In this document: positions 6,116 to 7,906 of the stretch, one piece after another
How positions within the stretch are numbered: position 1 is the first letter of the stretch
How the letters are laid out: the number at the start of each line of letters is the position of its first letter
Assembly: GCA_024699205.1 (NCBI GenBank)
Contig: JAILQA010000398.1
Span: forward strand, 1 to 7,906
Source: Treponema sp.
GTDB lineage: Bacteria > Spirochaetota > Spirochaetia > Treponematales > Treponemataceae
Reading direction: 5' to 3'
DNA length: 7,906 nt
The notes under the pieces: generated by a model
Databases searched by the model: none
What the model saw: the letters and a program-made list of their open reading frames with translations, nothing else
Told to the model about the DNA's origin: nothing
Position numbers and translations under genes: made by a program

Positions 6116-6892
6116 TTAATACAGAACAAAATGATTTATTGCATGTAAACCTGTTTCCGGGTCAATAAAGTATTGGATTTTATATCCTTTTAACATTTGT
6201 ACTACATGAGCCTGCACTGAAGAATCTTTTGTAAAAGGACCGTTAAGGTTTTTCATATAATTAATAACTGAAAGAAGAACCTGAGGGGCTTCCTGCAGAA
6301 TATGAGAAATATCTTCGTCATGAAGTTTGCCGCCCGTTATATCTGTAGAAATGTATTTGTCCAGAACAATGTCGCAGGTGGATTCCATTCCCAAGGATTC
6401 ATCTTGAGGGAAAAGAGAAAAAATCGGGTAAGGGGGATTCATGTTCCAGTAGTCCTGAATACGGCCTAAAGCATAATGGGTATTTTCTGGAGCTCCCAGG
6501 ATAATTACACCAATTAAATCTTTTTCACATTCAGTTATCATTGAGGTGAGTTCAGAAACATAAGATTTAATGTGCTTAAAGCTGTCAGGGTAGGTGATTG
6601 TATAAATGAGTCCATCTTCTTCGTCGAGTCCGAAGTTTTCGCTGAGAAGCTCTGTATAACTTTCAATTATTTCTGGTGAATTAAAATCATAACCAAAAAT
6701 AACACAGATTCTTTTGTTTGTTTTCTGCCATCTTTGTGGTAAAACTTCAAAGGGATTTTCTTCCGTTGAATCCTGAATTGCAAGTTGAAGTATAGAGGAA
6801 TCCGCTTCTTCCTCTACTGTTTTTTTGCAGGAAAAAAGCAGAGAAAGACAGAGAATTGAAAATGCAAGGAAAATGATTTTGTTTTTATTCAT
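6116..6892 (-). CDS. Putative lipoprotein, possibly periplasmic-binding-protein-like
   Basis: The 258-residue product opens with a lysine-containing signal peptide and hydrophobic core (1-21), ending in lipobox LFSC with Cys22, so it should be a lipid-anchored envelope protein. An acidic tether (EEEADSS) follows. From residue about 60 the sequence alternates strands and helices in the manner of a type 1 periplasmic-binding fold: RICVIFGYDF, then ITYPDSFKHIKSYVSELTSM, LIGVIILGAPE and YPIFSLFPQDESLG. This recalls the DUF3798 group of lipoproteins related to sugar-binding proteins, but I cannot confirm the family. No ABC transporter permease or ATPase is near. The start ATG at 6892 has only a weak ribosome binding site (AAGAAA). 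It lies 55 bp after the COG0523 gene and 11 bp before the phosphoesterase, on the same strand. Confidence 0.8.
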   Translation of the reverse strand: MNKNKIIFLAFSILCLSLLFSCKKTVEEEADSSILQLAIQDSTEENPFEVLPQRWQKTNKRICVIFGYDFNSPEIIESYTELLSENFGLDEEDGLIYTITYPDSFKHIKSYVSELTSMITECEKDLIGVIILGAPENTHYALGRIQDYWNMNPPYPIFSLFPQDESLGMESTCDIVLDKYISTDITGGKLHDEDISHILQEAPQVLLSVINYMKNLNGPFTKDSSVQAHVVQMLKGYKIQYFIDPETGLHAINHFVLY

Positions 6893-6901
6893 ATTTCTTG
6901 T

Positions 6902-6930
6902 ATTTTAGCGGATTTTTATGGAAGTGAAAA
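6902..6930 (-). promoter_or_regulatory. Possible promoter before the lipoprotein gene
   Basis: On the minus strand TTTTCA (6925-6930), 17 bases and TAAAAT (6902-6907) resemble a sigma70 promoter. The predicted start near 6895 would leave almost no leader before the ATG at 6892, so either the message is nearly leaderless or the gene is read from upstream through the 55-base gap after the COG0523 gene. No convincing terminator lies in that gap. Confidence 0.25.
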
Positions 6931-6947
6931 GACAACCTTTTATTCGT

Positions 6948-7906
6948 TTATGCAATTGCTTTATCATCAAGGCAGTTTTCGAGGGCGGCTTTTATAGCAG
7001 CCTGATTGTAGCCCTTTCCGATAAATACAATTTGATTTTCTCTATCACCAAACTCTTCATCCCAGTTTTCTTTTACATCTGGATTTTGTTCCAGAAAAGC
7101 CTGTTTTTGTTCTTCCACAAGGGCATCTATCCAATAAGAAACTTCCATCACAGAAGAATTACGTCCTGCCTGTTCAAAAAGCTGTACATCGGCATCTGCA
7201 TCAGAAAACCAGATATAACCTTTTGCTCGGATAAGCTCTTTTGGATAATTATTGTTCACAAAATCTGCAAACCTTTCGCGGTTGAAAGGGCGTTTTTCTT
7301 CAAAAACAAAGGAAGAGATTCCGTATTCATCGGTACAGCCTTTTTTTGCTCTTTTGGGCTCGTTCAGGCTGTTGATTGCTTTTTGAATTGCTGAAGAAGA
7401 ATCAATCTGCTCAAAGTTGAAAGGTTTTTTAGTTGTAATTTTTGAAAGTTCAATATTTCCGTTTACACTGTGATAGATTGGAGCGCGGGTCTGGAACTGT
7501 CGGACAATTGCTTCAACCTCAGCCAGTTGCTTTTCGTTCAGAAGGTCGCATTTATTCAAAACAATAAAATTGCAGAACTCAATCTGGTCAACAATCAAAG
7601 TAGAGATTTCTTCATCAGTCAGATTGTTTTCATCAACTTTTTCTTTATCTTCCTGCTTCTTTTTAAGCTCGTCCAGAAACTCCCGGTAGATTCTGTCGGC
7701 ATCAACCACCGTTACAACCGAGGTAAGATAAACATTTGTGTCAGGATTATCTTCTTCATAAGCAAGGAAGCTGGCACTTACAGCTCCCGGATCACTGATT
7801 CCAGAAGCTTCTACAAAAATAACTTCTACACTGTCAATTGCAGAAATCTTTTCAATCTGCTTGATAAACTCATCGCGGAGGGTGCAGCAGATACATCCAT
7901 TCTGCA
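6948..7906 (-). CDS. COG0523 (CobW-family) GTPase, YciC/ZigA-like zinc metallochaperone (5' end off the window)
   Basis: COG0523 GTPases deliver metals to client proteins; the YciC/ZigA/ZNG1 branch is linked to zinc. The frame is open from the right edge to the stop at 6948, giving 318 visible residues; about 60 N-terminal residues with the Walker A loop are missing. Apparent starts further in, such as the GTG at 7709, are internal. Visible marks are the GCICC metal-binding motif (residues 3-7 of the fragment) followed by TLRDE, VEASGISDP (31-39), VVDADR (66-71) and the base-specificity motif NKCD (117-120). An acidic Lys/Glu-rich insert precedes TLIVDQIEFCNFIVLNKCD. The C-terminal CobW_C domain shows KGYIWFSDADADVQLFEQAG and later a W/D-rich segment with NWDEEFGDRENQIVFIGKG, characteristic of the YciC/ZigA type. 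No His-rich loop is seen. The control region, where a Zur site would be expected, is outside the window. Confidence 0.92.
   Translation of the reverse strand, partial: QNGCICCTLRDEFIKQIEKISAIDSVEVIFVEASGISDPGAVSASFLAYEEDNPDTNVYLTSVVTVVDADRIYREFLDELKKKQEDKEKVDENNLTDEEISTLIVDQIEFCNFIVLNKCDLLNEKQLAEVEAIVRQFQTRAPIYHSVNGNIELSKITTKKPFNFEQIDSSSAIQKAINSLNEPKRAKKGCTDEYGISSFVFEEKRPFNRERFADFVNNNYPKELIRAKGYIWFSDADADVQLFEQAGRNSSVMEVSYWIDALVEEQKQAFLEQNPDVKENWDEEFGDRENQIVFIGKGYNQAAIKAALENCLDDKAIA

Noticed and set aside
6926..6945. Hairpin AAAAG-GTTGT-CTTTT (minus strand) as terminator after the COG0523 gene
   Set aside because: Only 5 bp with a single G-C pair and no following U tract; too weak to call.
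6918..7394. Plus-strand frame of 158 residues, hydrophobic, resembling a membrane protein
   Set aside because: It is antisense to the CobW_C region of the COG0523 gene, whose motifs are unambiguous; the hydrophobicity is a by-product of the complement.
1..7906. Defence island, CRISPR, prophage or transposon
   Set aside because: No direct-repeat array, integrase, transposase, nuclease or toxin-antitoxin gene is visible on either strand.

Overview
The window is AT-rich bacterial chromosome whose gene content points to a spirochaete, most likely a host-associated Treponema. The clues are a stand-alone ClpP paralog with no clpX beside it, short lipoproteins with spirochaete-style signal peptides, GGAG/AAGGAG ribosome binding sites, and several proteins that look lineage-specific. 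The genus is an inference from overall character, because no rRNA or marker gene lies in the window. I see no tRNA, rRNA, CRISPR array, insertion sequence, integrase or phage gene, and no stretch over 300 bases lacks a gene.

Layout. (1) 1-1466, minus strand: the first 488 residues of a large unrecognised cytoplasmic-looking protein with predicted coiled coils, cut by the left edge. It is driven by two tandem sigma70-like promoters in the 157-base divergent gap. (2) 1624-2352, plus: an RlpA-type protein (signal peptide, double-psi beta-barrel, C-terminal SPOR domain). (3) 2444-5400, plus: a tight four-gene operon of clpP paralog, UPF0158-like/GNAT fusion, stand-alone DbpA-type RNA-binding protein and glyoxalase-II-like metallo-beta-lactamase hydrolase. 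Gaps are 2 bp, 26 bp and a 14-bp overlap. A near-consensus promoter precedes it, with a perfect 8-bp-arm palindrome lying on the -10 and start site. (4) 7906-5403, minus: a COG0523 GTPase of the zinc-linked YciC/ZigA type (5' end off the window), a lipoprotein with a possible periplasmic-binding-like fold, and a YfcE/MJ0936-type metallophosphoesterase. The last two almost certainly share a transcript. The two operons converge with 2 bp between their stop codons.

How the genes work together. RlpA acts on septal or denuded peptidoglycan. The clpP operon mixes a protease subunit, a putative acetyltransferase, an RNA-binding protein and a small-molecule hydrolase, which looks more like a housekeeping or stress set than one pathway. 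The minus operon joins metal handling with a putative solute-binding lipoprotein and a metal-dependent phosphoesterase, but a common function is not shown.

I looked for a novel defence, mobile or biosynthetic system and did not find one. The points most worth a second look are the palindrome on the clpP promoter, the UPF0158-GNAT fusion, the helicase-free DbpA RNA-binding domain, the large unknown coiled-coil protein, and a TTG start that corrects the metallo-hydrolase gene.
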